This document shows, piece by piece, positions 10,632 through 21,712 of a stretch of DNA of 64,000 nucleotides; position 1 is the first letter of the stretch; every line of letters starts with the position of its first letter. Location: positions 17,897,738-17,961,737 of the forward strand of contig OY992833.1 of the NCBI GenBank assembly GCA_963921425.1, in the 5' to 3' direction. The translations under genes were made by a program, and so were the position numbers. Below the pieces are notes generated by a model, which was given only the letters and a program-made list of their open reading frames with translations, was not told the origin of the DNA and searched no databases. This DNA comes from Dryas octopetala (taxonomy: Eukaryota; Streptophyta; Magnoliopsida; Rosales; Rosaceae).

Positions 10632-11847
10632 CTAATCATATTCAACCACAATTCTTCCAGCATGAACATCAGCAATCAATGCAAAAGCCTCTCGAGAAAG
10701 ATTGTTGGTTCCATCACATCCTGGACAGTAATCAACAATGGTAACCAGTACTTTACCTCCCGTGCAAGGTTGTGGCATTTGGTTTGTTCCCTCAATACAT
10801 TTGACAATGTATGATCTTTCACATGCTGCCCCATTATCCCATATACTATCACTTGCTGCAGCAATCATCACATTTTGTTGCCTTTCATTTCCATTGCATG
10901 CAGAAGCTGCCCAAAATATCATAATAAAAATTAATAGGGATCGATAACTCTAGCTAGGATCTAATTAAAGGCTAGAACATCATATGTGGGAAAAGTGACA
11001 CTAACCAGTTAGTATTTAATAAGACATCTATCGTATTCTAAATTGTCGGGAAGAGTGACACTAACATGTAGTAATTGTTTTGAATTTTCATCTATTTGGT
11101 ATTTGTATCTCGGCGAATCTGTGACACTATATTTTTTACACAAGTTTTCAATGGACTCATTTCATATAAGATTTCAACGATCCGAATCGTCTATTTTTTT
11201 TGTCTTTATTAAAAAATCATCTTTGCAAAAAATTAGATAAATTGAAAATTATATATTTATCTACAAAAAATAAATGATCAATATTTTGAAATGTTGACTA
11301 TTTTCAATTTACCTAATTTTTTGCAAAGATAATCTTTTAATTGAGACCTAAAAAACAGACGGTTTAAATCGTTGTCATATATGAAATGAGCTCCACTGAA
11401 AACTTTTGTGTCAAAAATATAGTGCCATGAAGTCATCTCCATCTTTATATATCTAACATGTATGTTATATCGTAAAATTATCAATTTAAGCCATTTATTT
11501 AAATAAAATTTCACTTTATTAATAATTCAAATTGATATTATTTTAAAAACAAAATACATTAGACGTACTATTTTGCAAAAAAAGAGTTTTTTCTTCGTCT
11601 AAGGACTTAAAACATAAAAAGTACCTTATTACGGTAAGTGTTTTGACACTCTTCTCAAAAACTATAAGACTGTCAAAATTATATCATTAGCTTTGGCACA
11701 TTACAATGTAAAATAGCAAATTAGAAATTAATTAAGATGAACATAGTACTCACGGACATAAGGGGGTTCATAGAAGGTGGCAGTTCCCTCCAAGGCATAT
11801 GTCATTGATGAGGCCAAGTACAAAGTCATGAAAACCAGCAACATCAT
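10632..11847 (-). CDS. EG45-like domain / plant natriuretic peptide-like secreted protein, copy 2
   Basis: Two exons on the minus strand, 11754-11847 and 10632-10906, give a 122-aa protein. Donor GTGAGT and acceptor GGGCAG are canonical; phase 1, same position as copy 1. Residues 1-18 form the signal peptide, cleaved probably after MTYA. The mature part reads GTATFYEPPYVPSACNG, then NVMIAAASDSIWDNGAACER, VKC, PQPC, VDYCPGCDG and NLSREAFALIAD. These are the conserved cysteines and core of the EG45-like/PNP (p12) family. Two ATGs are adjacent; I use the first. It is closer to the usual family consensus than copy 1 (PSAC, PGCDG), so copy 1 may be the faster-changing one. Expected location is the apoplast. 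The intron contains a foldback MITE (11120-11427) missing from copy 1. Confidence 0.93.
11120..11427. mobile_element. Foldback MITE in intron of EG45-like copy 2
   Basis: Inverted arms: left GACACTATATTTTTTACACAAGTTTTCA, broken as GACACTATATTTTTTACAC and CAAGTTTTCAATGGACTCAT; right, reversed, GGCACTATATTTTTGACAC and AAAAGTTTTCAGTGGAGCTC. The arms continue through TCATTTCATATA...CGATCCGAATCGTCT to a centre near 11275. A relative sits at 35314-35649. Inner arms resemble the other foldbacks (AATTTTTTGCAAAGATAATC). Confidence 0.8.
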
Positions 11848-12060
11848 TGGAATTTCTTGCATATATATATCCTCAAATCACCTAATGAAGTGATGATCGA
11901 TATTATATATATATATATATATATAGCTCAAAACTTGTTTGTTGTGTAAGCAAAAGCCAAGAGGAGTACCCCATTTTCTATAGAGGGAATATTGATGACA
12001 GTAACATTTAAGCTAGGCAGCCTCTTCCCCATGGCAAGCAGTCGTATAACTCCAATATTA
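11848..12060 (-). promoter_or_regulatory. Upstream region of EG45-like copy 2
   Basis: This is the counterpart of 6248-6560, with shared ATCCTCAAATCACCTAATGA, a long (TA)n tract, AGCTCAAAAC, TTGTTGTGTAAGCAAAAGCC, TATAGAGG and GCAGCCTCTTCCCCATG. It keeps the uninterrupted AAAAGCCAAGAGGAGTACC, which is the empty version of the site carrying the micro-insertion in copy 1. Confidence 0.55.
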
Positions 12061-12651
12061 ATTATCATATAACATGCACTAAGCTACCCACTTCCATTGG
12101 TGTTATTTATATTCATTTTTATTTGAAATCTTCTTTATTCTTGCAAAATAAATTAAACAACCAATATATATAGAAATAAAAGACATCATACAATTATTAA
12201 TTTATTCACACACCAAATTTATTACTGCACACAATGCAATTCTCTGTTCAACCTATCTTATAGTCATTTTTCTACTCATAAAGAATATAAAAATTATTGG
12301 TGGTTAATGCTTTATAGTGAGCACACTAGCTACATGTCGATCTGTTGATAAATGGTATTAAATTGTGTCATTTAACTTGCAGATTAACACGTGGTGTTTG
12401 TAAAACTATATCTGGCCAAGCATGCATGCACTCTTGTTGGCTTGCTTCTGGCTCTTTTATCAGATGAATTGATAAAAGTCAAGTGTTTCTATAAAAATTA
12501 TAAATAAATAAAAAAAAAGATTAATTTAGGTCTTCGGCCTTTGGAATGGCAGTTATTTCGGGTGTTCTCTCGTCTCTCTTTCTGGCCAACAAAAAAAAAG
12601 GGTCTTCTATCTCTGTCAAATAGAAGAAAAGGGTGAAAACTGAAGAAAAGG

Positions 12652-12690
<39 letters not shown>

Positions 12691-12891
12691 TATGCTTTCA
12701 ATGTCGGTACCATTTTTAATACGTTGACAAGCTTAATTAATAATTATATATATAGAAAATTTTCATGGGCAAGGATATCAATTGCTTGGTGTTGTTTTTT
12801 TAAACTACCGATCGCTTCTTGCAAATCGGCGCTGCTTCCTCTGCTATTTTTAATCTCTTTATCCGATGGGGTGTAATCACTTGAGGATGTT
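12061..12891. other. Intergenic, no gene seen
   Basis: AT-rich sequence with a (TA)n tract near 12653-12687 and a TGGCCAACAAAAAAAAA string near 12582. No gene recognised. Confidence 0.5.
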
Positions 12892-13085
12892 GTTTTTTTT
12901 TTTTTGGTCACATAGCAGGGGAAAGCCCAAGAGAAACAACAAGGTCCAGCTCATTCCAACTCACAGAGTGAGGACAAGCAATTAACAGGACCAGAAAAGA
13001 ACAAAAAACGTACAGACAGAAACTAAAATTTCCAGACCAGAAATCTAATCTAACAAGCTAATTAAGCATCTTCAGACCAAGGGAT
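12892..13085 (-). mobile_element. 5'-truncated LINE-like retroposon tail
   Basis: On the minus strand a non-coding tail ends CTATGTGACC followed by a run of about 15 A. Weak flanking repeats TGAGGATGTT (12882-12891) and TAGGGATGTT (13086-13095) match at 9 of 10 bases. Poly(A) plus direct repeats support retroposition. Its TGACC-poly(A) end matches the ends of the micro-insertions elsewhere in the window, so this element type may be their source. Confidence 0.5.
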
Positions 13086-13465
13086 TAGGGATGTTTAATC
13101 TAACAAGCTAAGTATCATTTGAGGTTAACCCTACATCTTTTTAATAAATAGGTAAGGCCCAAATTTAAAACTTTAAGCCAAAATCCATATTAGATTAATT
13201 TATTTACACAGTATGCCATTATTTGATTACATTAATTAGTTCTCCCATCAAAAATTCCCTCAACTTAAGGAATTCATTAAAAAAATTAATATATGACACT
13301 TTTTATAGTGTGATATTTTCTCTAGACTATAATTCAGTAGGTAAATTCATACGTGAACAATATAATCTCTATTAAAGAGTGTCAACAAATAGAGTAGAAT
13401 AATTAACCTACAACTGATCGAAAAATGTCTTTAAATATTATATTTATTTGTTAGTGTACATGTAC

Positions 13466-14833
13466 GCAAGAAGTAAAATTTCGGTTTCAAGGAAATTTTC
13501 GCGGAAATGTCAATTAAAATTTCGATTTCGATAAAATTAGACAAAAACGACGAAAATTGCTATCAAAATATTAAAATTTTGAATGAAACTTGACCATATG
13601 TTTATTTAACATATTATCTACTATATTGTTAAAAAATATTGAAGAAATTAAATAATATAGTAGATTTCATTTGATATGTTATGAATATAATGTGCGCCGG
13701 AGACAATACTGTTAAAAAAATACTTCACTAATTAATAATTACATAATAAAATTACACGAATAAATCACCAATGTGGTAACGGAAAATAGCAAGTTTACTC
13801 AAAAGGACTTGGAAATGGTCTTCAATAGTTAAATTAAGCCGAATTGGGTTAAAATAGAACCAATTCGATGGCACCAGCGGCGACAACTGTTTACCTAAAA
13901 TTTCAATTTTACAAATTATCAAAATTGGAAAACCAAAACATTAAGGAAATGAAACTTCATGATAAGGGGATAAATTTCTTTTTCATAATTTATGTTTACA
14001 ATTACAACTAAACGAAACACCAAAATGACCAAATCAAACCCCAAATAAAATCTCAAACCTTTTTTTTTCTTTCCAATTGCCTAAAGACTCCAAATCTCAA
14101 TCTACCTTAAAAAAAAAAAAAAAAAATTCTTTCCTTTTTTCTTTTCTTTTTTTTTCTTTCCTTTTTTTTTTCTTTTTTTTCTTTTTTTTCTTTCCTTTTC
14201 TTTTCTTTTTTTCCTTTTCCTTTCTTTTCTCTTCTTTTTTTTTTTTCCTTTTCCTCTTCTTCCCCCGTGACCTTCCTCTTTTTTTTTTTCCTTTTCCTCT
14301 TCTTCCCCCGTGACCTTCCTCTTTTTTTCTTTCCTTTTCCTCTTCTTCCCCCAGTGGTCTTCCACTCTTCCCTTCCTTCTCCCTCCTTCCCTAGCCACTA
14401 GATCGCCCACCTCCCGCGACCAAAACCCACTCCTTGCGCCGCCCGCGCCTGCGGCTGGCCTCCTCCCTCCTTCCCCAGCCAGCCTAGTGCTGCTCGCCTC
14501 ATCCCTCCTTCCTCAGCTAGCCTCGCGCCGTCACTCGCCTCCTCCCCCACCTCGTCACCGGCAAAAAGCACAACGAGATCGTCCTCAAGCTCGACCCCAA
14601 CAGCCAGACCATCGAAGACGACTTTCTCGGCGCCAAGGTGATGTGGACGACCGAAGGGCAGAGACATAGTCGCGAAATTTCGCCGACAGTTTACAAAATT
14701 GCACGTGAAACTGCTTCAAAATTTCGCCGAAAAGTTAACGAAAATTAACAGATATGGTATAAAATTTCGAGACCCCCAAAAAACGAAAATTTCGATGAAA
14801 TTTCGCCGAAATTTTCGAAATTTCACTCCTTGC
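13466..14833. mobile_element. Non-autonomous TIR element (AAATTTCG family), copy 1
   Basis: Termini are inverted: left GCAAGAAGTAAAATTTCGG, right reversed GCAAGGAGTGAAATTTCG. The subterminal regions are full of AAATTTCG/CGAAATTT motifs on both sides. The interior has a long T/C low-complexity tract (14120-14330) and a GC-rich segment (14380-14680). A second copy in opposite orientation is at 23795-25084. ATGTA occurs next to both ends and may be part of a target duplication. No transposase. The GC-rich interior could be a captured gene fragment (see 14554-14665). Confidence 0.7.
14554..14665 (+). pseudogene. Possible captured gene fragment inside TIR element
   Basis: In one frame the GC-rich segment reads VTGKKHNEIVLKLDP followed by NSQTIEDDFLGAKVMWTT. 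Its composition is that of a real soluble protein, unlike the Pro/Ser/Arg-rich readings of the other frames. The frame runs on into the terminal repeat. I do not recognise the family. Codons are strongly C/G-ending, unlike the genes in this window. Confidence 0.3.
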
Positions 14834-15829
14834 ATGTAGGTTCCTTAGTTGTTGTAGGTTATTTATTTGTTAATGATTTAGTTCATTAGAATTGTGTATT
14901 GTAGGTTTATTATATTTATATATAACTTTTTCTGTAGGAACATCATTTATTTATGAGAATTATTTTTATATTATTTATTTGGTTATAATTATTAATATAA
15001 TTCAAAAAATCATATATGGGAATTCATGATTGACATTCGAAAAAATGCCCAACAATGAATCATTAGCATTTAAAGCATTAAAAATTGTAAAAGTAAATAC
15101 AGACGTTACCAAAAATTTAGGGCATATGAATACAGCGTTACCAAAAAACATCTTTAATAGGATTGAGGGCATATGAGGAATTTATAAAGTTTAAAATTTA
15201 AGAAATACTGACTAAAAAATCTAAAAATTGAAAGTGTGATGAGTTGGCAAGTGATCAAAGGGGGTTCACACATAAAAAATAAAAAATAAAAGATATAGTA
15301 AATTAGAAAAATCACCTTCAAACTCAAATTTATCCAGTTAAAACTCATGTCTTCTTTTTTTCATATGTTAGACCCTTTAACTAGTTTCCAACTTATCCAC
15401 TTTCCATATATATATTTTCTAGTCAACATTTTTTTAAACTCAGATTTTGTAAATCTCTTTTATGCCCTCAACTATATATGAACATTTTCTTCATTGTTTG
15501 ACTATTCAATTTTGAAAACGGTTATTGTTGCTCATTAAATTTTAGTGCTTTTAATGTTGATAATGGTGATCCTGCAATAATAAATAACCGCAATAATTAT
15601 TCTAGAAAAAAATGGCCTTCAAAAATAAAAAAAGTTTTTTATTTCCAAGTGGTGGTCGAACATAAACAAATTCCAAATAATTTATCTATAAATACTAACT
15701 TATAGAAAATAAACCAATAAAGAACCTACATACTTAAATATGTAATAAGTAACCTACAATTACAAAATATACTACAATTAAGACACCTACACTAGTAAAT
15801 TTAGCTAACTTATATATATAATAATTTAG
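14834..15829. other. Intergenic, no gene seen
   Basis: AT-rich sequence without recognisable gene or element ends. The short minus-strand open frame near 15154-15348 is Phe/Tyr/Leu-rich and typical of chance frames in AT-rich DNA. Confidence 0.5.
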
Positions 15830-16197
15830 GGGCCTTCCAATGAGGGATCCCCCTGTGGGGCCCACACGAGTTTTTTTTTGTCTATTCGAACCGTTCATTT
15901 TCTATATCTACATTAATAAATCATCCATGCAAAAAATCAGCCAAATCAGAAATTATTTGCTTATCTCACTTTGATCAAACAAATGGACGGTTTTATCGAA
16001 AATATTTGGTTCGTCTATTTGTTTGATCAAAGTTAGATAGGCAAATAATTTCTGATTTGACTGATTTTTTGCAAGGATGATCTATTAATGGAAATGTAAA
16101 AAATGAACAGTTCGAATCGACACAAAACGACTCGTATGAGACCCACAGGGGGAACCCTCATTTAACACTAAATGAGAGATCTCTCATTGGAAGGCCC
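15830..16197. mobile_element. Foldback MITE, GGGCCTTCCAATGAG family
   Basis: A 368-bp palindrome-like element. The terminal repeats are GGGCCTTCCAATGAG and its exact complement at the right end. The arms extend through GTGGG(G/T)CCCACACGAG and TTCGAACCGTTCATTTT, then CAAAAAATCAGCCAAATCAGAAATTATTT, broken as CAAAAAATCAGCC and AAATCAGAAATTATTT. The centre is near 16005. Inner arms resemble the CTAACTAGTTAG family although the tips differ. No ORF. Confidence 0.85.
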
Positions 16198-16268
16198 ATG
16201 TATACTAATTATATACTTTGTTTTTATAAAAATTCATATATATATATATATATATATACATACAAAAA

Positions 16269-16525
16269 TGCTCTAAAACTAACTAGTTAGTAAGTTAATA
16301 TAAAACTAACCACCTTGTTGGGTCCACCGCACAATGTAATATCAAAATCCGAACCGTCTATTTTTTAAGCCCTTGTTCAAAGATCATTCATGTAAAAAAT
16401 CTCCAAAATCGGAAGTCATTTAGTCATTTGATTATAACAAAAACTATTTATATGATTTTATCGAAAACACTGATCGTCTATTTATTTGATCTCAATTAGA
16501 TGACTCAATGATTTATATATATTAG
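16269..16525. mobile_element. Foldback MITE, CTAACTAGTTAG family, truncated copy
   Basis: It matches the left half and centre of the complete copy at 17145-17533: TGCTCTAAAACTAACTAGTT, CCGCACAATGTAAT, AAATCCGAACCGTCTATTTT and ATCGAAAACACTGATCGTCT. It breaks off in the right arm at GATGACTCAATGATTTATA, so the right terminus is missing. Confidence 0.8.
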
Positions 16526-17144
16526 TAAACCTACACCAACATTTTCAAATATAAAACTAAGAAGTAAGAACCTACAATAAAGAATCTACATTAGAATTAT
16601 TTAATAAGGAGCCTACATTTAATGAAAATACAATAGCTAATACACCTGTAACATCAGACAAAAAAAAAATACTCCTACAACATAAAAACACACATATCTA
16701 TTACTTTCTATATTTAAATACGAACAACCATAATTCTAGTAATTTAATAAAGTCCTATAGTTTAACTAGTGATTTTTCAAAGAAAGAAATCTAAAATTAA
16801 AATTAATTACATAATGGCAAAACTTGTAAATAATAGAAAACTAATGGATTGTTGTTATCCTAAGTGGCGTAGGATTTTAAATATGAATTTTAGTTATTAA
16901 AAAAAAGTAATGGTGTTAGATTATATGAAAAATTAGTTTGAAGGACTAATATCCTAATATCCCAAAAAAATAATGACATAAGTTTTAGTATAGAAAATAT
17001 GACTTAATTTGAAGGGAAATTTTCTAATTTACTATAAAAAAATTTGCATTGTCGTCACCGCAGCCGTCGATCGCTCGGCATGATGCGGTTATGCTATAGT
17101 TAATCACATAAGAGAATGAATGTGTATATATATATATATAAGAA
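16526..17144. other. Intergenic between two foldback copies
   Basis: AT-rich, with several direct CCTACA(A/T) strings and a short (TA)n tract before 17145. No gene seen. Confidence 0.5.
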
Positions 17145-17533
17145 TGCTCTAAAACTAACTAGTTAGTAAGTTAATACAAAGCTAACCACCATGTTGAGCC
17201 CACCGCACAATGTAATCTCAAAATCCGAACCGTCTATTTTTTAGGCCCTACTTCAAAGATCATCCCTGTAAAAAATCTCCAAATTCGGAAATCATTTAGT
17301 CATTTTATTATAACAACAACTATTTATACGTTTTTATCGAAAACACTGATCGTCTATTTATTTGATCTCAATTAGATGACTAAATGATTTCCGATTTAGT
17401 TGATTTTTTGTAATGATGATCTTTGAAGTATAACCTAAATAATTGACGGTTCGGATTATGAGATTAGTTATGTGGTGGTCCCAAAAACATGGTTAGCTTC
17501 GTATTAACTTGCTAACTAGTTAGTTTTAGAGCA
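17145..17533. mobile_element. Foldback MITE, CTAACTAGTTAG family, complete copy
   Basis: The left end TGCTCTAAAACTAACTAGTT matches, in reverse, the right end CTAACTAGTTAGTTTTAGAGCA. The arms correspond through the whole length with a centre at about 17335. Flanked by (TA)n sequence. Length 389 bp, no ORF. Confidence 0.9.
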
Positions 17534-17750
17534 CTCCTCTATATATATTTATATTGTTATCATAAGATTTATGGTTACAGATAGGGTAAATCAACTAATA
17601 TATTATTTTATGTGATTATATAAAATTTGCATGAAGAATGTACGTAGGGTTACTCTTGTTACATAATTAAAAATTTGGATCAATGAACTAAAAAAATGAT
17701 AGCTATAGAATGTATTTGGCATTTTCAAATTTTTTATTTAAGTAATAAGA

Positions 17751-17801
17751 TACTTGTGGCTGTGTTTTATTTATATTTTTTTGTCAACTTGTGGTTGTGT
17801 T
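17751..17801 (-). mobile_element. Micro-insertion in 15-bp direct repeats
   Basis: ACTTGTGGCTGTGTT (17752-17766) and ACTTGTGGTTGTGTT (17787-17801) flank a 20-bp insert that is T-rich and ends TTGTCA. Minus-strand reading is TGAC plus an A-rich tail. Confidence 0.6.
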
Positions 17802-18001
17802 ATGTGACCAACAAAACTTTGCGTAGCATATGAAATAGAAAAGTATGTGCGGAGATTGACGTAATTTTTCAGTGTGACTATAACACTGTCACGTGATTAT
17901 TATTTCACTTTTATATAATATGAATGCATGAAGGATCATACTTTTAAAGTATATTATTAATAAATATAAACATGTTATAAAGAACTTAATTAAAACTTTA
18001 T

Positions 18002-18863
18002 GGTGTGTTTGGTAACATTTTACAAAACGGTTTTTCATTTTACAAATTCAAAAAATGACAAAAATGCATTTGGTTGCCGTATTGAGAAAACAGTTTTTGA
18101 AAAACACAAAATATAATTTCTAGTTTACAGTGTAAATTCAGAAAACGACTAAATGATGTTTTCAGTGAATTTAGAAAACATAGAGAACACGGATACAAAT
18201 AAAAAAAATTTACAACTGAAAAAAAAAATAAAAAACATGTGCTCTGCACCTCCTCCCCACCTTCGGCGGCAGCCCTACCCCTCACCGCTGCCCACCTCAC
18301 CCATCTCTCTTCATCTCTCTTCTATTCATCTATTTCTTTCTCTCTCTCTATCTATCTCTCAAAATATATATTTTGTAATCCCTCTATAGTTTCTAATTCT
18401 CGTTTCAATAAACAAATCAAGACTCTCTGTAACATCCATAGTAGGAAGCTCACGAGCCTTAATAACCCTTACATAGAGAAAATACATATGTTCAACTAGA
18501 TCATAGGTGCTTACAGTTTTGTCTTCATTAATAATACGGCCACCAACAACTCTTTCACCCCCAAGGTAGTCGCGCCGGCCGAAGTGAGTTGGGTTTCATG
18601 AAACTTCTTTTTTTTTAATTATATATTTTATGAAATTGGTTAATAATAATTTATAATTAATATCTTTTGTGAATATAATTATTTGGTTGTAATAATTGGT
18701 TAATATCAATTGTGTTTTCATTATTTTTGTTTTATATAATTGTTTTTCAATTACGCTACTAGACGCCTTCTCATATTTTGAAAAGGCAAAATTTAATTTG
18801 TCATTTTCATTTTACAATATAGTTTTTAGAAAATTATTTTGTAAAACGTTACCAGACGGGCCC
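18002..18863. mobile_element. hAT-like non-autonomous element
   Basis: The left end reads GGTGTGTTTGGTAACATTTT and the right end, reversed, GGGCCCGTCTGGTAACGTTTT. Both continue into ACAAAA, and subterminal arms contain matching AGAAAA/TTTTCT blocks. The interior (18240-18420) is C/T-rich. The GGTAACG...TTTGGTA style is typical of plant hAT MITEs. No clear 8-bp duplication was found. Confidence 0.6.
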
Positions 18864-19114
18864 TTAGAGTTTAAGAAGACAATACCCAAACGAAAACAAA
18901 AAACCCCTCTTCTAAAAATTGGCATGACCTATAGCAAAATATTAGTAATTTGATTATCAATGTGTTAAGTATGTAACTGAATAGTCATTTTCTTTTTAAC
19001 TTCAACTATCAATTGTCTTATTCATAATTTTATGGCATAGAGATCAACTTATAAAATCATTCTAAAATAATTGAGAAATTTTCTCTTTCCAAATTATCAA
19101 TTTGGACCAATTAA

Positions 19115-19808
19115 GGGCCAGTTTGGTATTGCAGTGAGGAAAAACAGATGTGAAGTAAAACAGCTGTGAAGTAAAGTCAGCTGTAAAGTAAAGCAGTTGA
19201 GTGTTTGGTAAACTATGTTTTCAAAAGTGTTGTGAATACAAAAAACAGTATTAAAGTATTTGGTAAATGTTAATGTAAAAGTGTTGTGACTGTGTATAAT
19301 TACTAAAATGAACATGATGTTGAAAGTGTCTTTCACTTATTTGTTTGGTAAAACAAAAATGTTTTTTTTACTTATTTTTAAATTTGTGGCTACAAATTTT
19401 TATTAGCGTTAATTTTTTTAAGAACAACATTATTAAATAAGTATGCCTATTATTTTTTTAGGTATATTATAATTTTAATCATACAAATAAAGTATCATAA
19501 TTAATTATCACAATATAAAATATAACTAACATTGGACATATTTTTTTAATTTAAAATAAACAAATAAAAATTATAGAAATCAATAAGGGTATTATGGGTA
19601 AAATAAAATATTCATTGTTATTGTGATTCACTGCAGCTTTCAAAAGCACCTAGAAACCTAGCTACTTTCTATTTTTGCTGTGAAGAGTTAAGAATTGTGG
19701 GGGAAAACAGTTTTTTATTTTTTTACCAAACACCAAAACTGCTGTAGGTGATTGAGAATTGTCATCCACAACAGCTTTTGGGTCCTCCACCGCAATCTCA
19801 AACGGGGC
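19115..19808. mobile_element. hAT-like non-autonomous element, family H2 copy 1
   Basis: Ends GGGCCAGTTTGGTATTGC and, reversed, GGCCCCGTTTGAGATTGC. The subterminal CAGCTGTRAAGTAAAG repeats are opposed on the right by CTGCTGTAGGTG and CAACAGCTTTTGGG. A second copy of almost the same length lies at 40405-41089 and matches along its interior (ACTGTGTATAATTACTAAAAT, AAATCAATAAGGGTATTAT). No ORF. Confidence 0.8.
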
Positions 19809-19880
19809 CTAATAAGTCATTCAAAATTATAACTACTTCATCTAAGTCCTTATAGGCATAAGCTTTCTCCATATCTCTTA

Positions 19881-20305
19881 CGACCCGTTTGGTTCAAGTT
19901 TTATTTCATTCTCACGTAAGTGCAGGGATGAGAAATGGTTTCCTAACCCGTGGAAATATGATGCACTGAAAATAGGGAAAAGGAATCTCTCTTTCCAGCA
20001 ATTGGGTTTTTTTTTTTTTCCAATTTATTACACTTTTTCTAGACAAATGTATCCTTCTAATATTTTAAAATACCAATTAAAATACCTTCATTCACTATAT
20101 ATATAATAGATGAAAGTATAATTGAAAATTTGGATAATTTTTATGTCTTATTCCTGCACAAACTAAACATTAGAATGGAAATAAAAAGGTAATTACTAGT
20201 TTACTTTCCTAGTATTACCAAACACAGGAATAAGTTCTATTCTCCCTGAAAAATGTATAGAAATTGATTTCCCAAGAAAATCAGTTTTGCGAACTAAACG
20301 GGTTC
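19881..20305. mobile_element. TIR element with CGACCCGTTTGGTTC ends
   Basis: Left end CGACCCGTTTGGTTCAAG; right end reversed GAACCCGTTTAGTTCGCA. Subterminal blocks TTTCATTCTCA and GAAAATCAGTTTTGC face each other. About 425 bp, non-coding, hAT-like in style. Confidence 0.6.
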
Positions 20306-20487
20306 TTAGAAGTTTAAGTGACTAAAGAATTTCATAGCTCAAAGACTTTGTCTTCACGTTTGATTGGGCAACTTGTAATTTCATATTTAGCCTCAATTAT
20401 CTAAATGCGAAATTTATTTATTCAATAAAATTAGTAATCAATGGAAGCCTATATGGCTATATTCTTACATTATGTCCAAAATACCTT
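20306..20487. other. Intergenic, no gene seen
   Basis: Short AT-rich spacer. Confidence 0.4.
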
Positions 20488-20590
20488 ATGTTTTTTTTTT
20501 TTTTGTCGGAGAGGGAATATTCGAACTTCAAATTTCTCTCAATAGTGAGCAGAGAAATACCACTTAGACTAACAGTTAATTGGTATTCTT
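20488..20590 (-). mobile_element. SINE, minus orientation
   Basis: A T-run (20490-20504) is followed by the complement of a SINE head. Reading on the minus strand gives an A-box-like TAGTCTAAGTGGTATTTC, then CTCACTATTGAGAGA, a B-box-like GAAGTTCGAATATTCC and a poly(A) tail. This order is diagnostic of a tRNA-derived SINE. Confidence 0.6.
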
Positions 20591-21267
20591 ATGTTATGTT
20601 AATGGTTATTTTATGGGACTTACACTTCATTTTTAAATTGGGTTTTGATTATGTTGTCTTATTTCAAATCTGCCAAAATCATAGCAAGGTTCAAAAAAAT
20701 TGTCTTGAAAGTACATTTTATAGGTGACATATATGCCTGGAATATAATAAGTCAAACTCTTTGGTGAGAGAACTTTTTCTTGTATATACACCCATGTATT
20801 ATATATGTACGTTTGACGTAATTGTTTAAGAACTATAACATAAACCTTTATTTCGACACTTTGTTAGGTTTAGATGTAATTTTTTTTAAGGGTACTTTAT
20901 CTATAAGCTCAAAATGAGAAAGAAACTTAAGTCATAGTCCACTTGACCCAATACTTAACTTTTAGGACAATATTTTTACCGAGGGCTCGGCGACACATGC
21001 AGATGCACCCTGCATATGAATGCATTTGCATCTATATCTGCATACATATGCATCTTAAAAACCGCATATGCAAACTCAAAATAACCTAAAAACTAAAAAG
21101 TGCATATGCAACTCCAAATGCTCAAAAAATTGTGCATCTCCATCTACCGAGCGCTCGACAGCTTTATCAACATTGTCGGCTGCACGCACAAGAAATAGAA
21201 TGTCCATTGACTTAATTTTGTTTTTAGGTGGATTTTCACTTAAAAATCTTTCAAAAACTGGAATTGA
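20591..21267. other. Intergenic, no gene seen
   Basis: AT-rich with a run of GCATATG/TGCATC strings at 20995-21110 (many ATGCA hexamers). No gene recognised. Confidence 0.5.
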
Positions 21268-21362
21268 GAGTTTTTTTTTTTTTAATTAGGGAGGAGGGGG
21301 ATCAAACTTAGGAGGGTGAGTAATTTGATGGGTCTTCCAACTTGGCTACTTCAATAACTGTT
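21268..21362 (-). mobile_element. SINE remnant, minus orientation
   Basis: On the minus strand an A-box-like TAGCCAAGTTGGAAG is followed about 30 bp later by a B-box-like AAGTTTGATCCCCCTCCTCC and an A-run at 21271-21282. Confidence 0.5.
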
Positions 21363-21712
21363 TTTTAGCTTTATTGATTATGTTAACGTTGTTTCAACTA
21401 ATTTAATTTTGAAAGGCGATTTAGACTTAAATGGAAACTATGAAAGACATGAGCCCAATCTTAATAAAGAAAAATAGAACTAGATACCTGCTTCTAAATA
21501 TCACTAAATTTTTAAGAAAAATTAGAGTTAATCCTTCTAACATTTCTTATTTAGAAAAAAAAAAAACCTTATAACTTTTTTTTTCCCAAATAAAGTCTTT
21601 TGACCATTGTCATGTCAAAGAAATATGTTTTTTTTTTTTTTTTTAGAGTATAGGATACGGGCTCACCTCATACTTTTTTAGGGTATAGAATGAGGTTTGT
21701 GAATGCTGCATG

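Noticed and set aside
14077..14669. Overlapping frames of 78-119 codons
   Set aside because: Translations of T/C low-complexity and GC-rich repeat sequence (poly-Phe, Lys/Arg/Glu). Only the short frame noted at 14554 looks protein-like.
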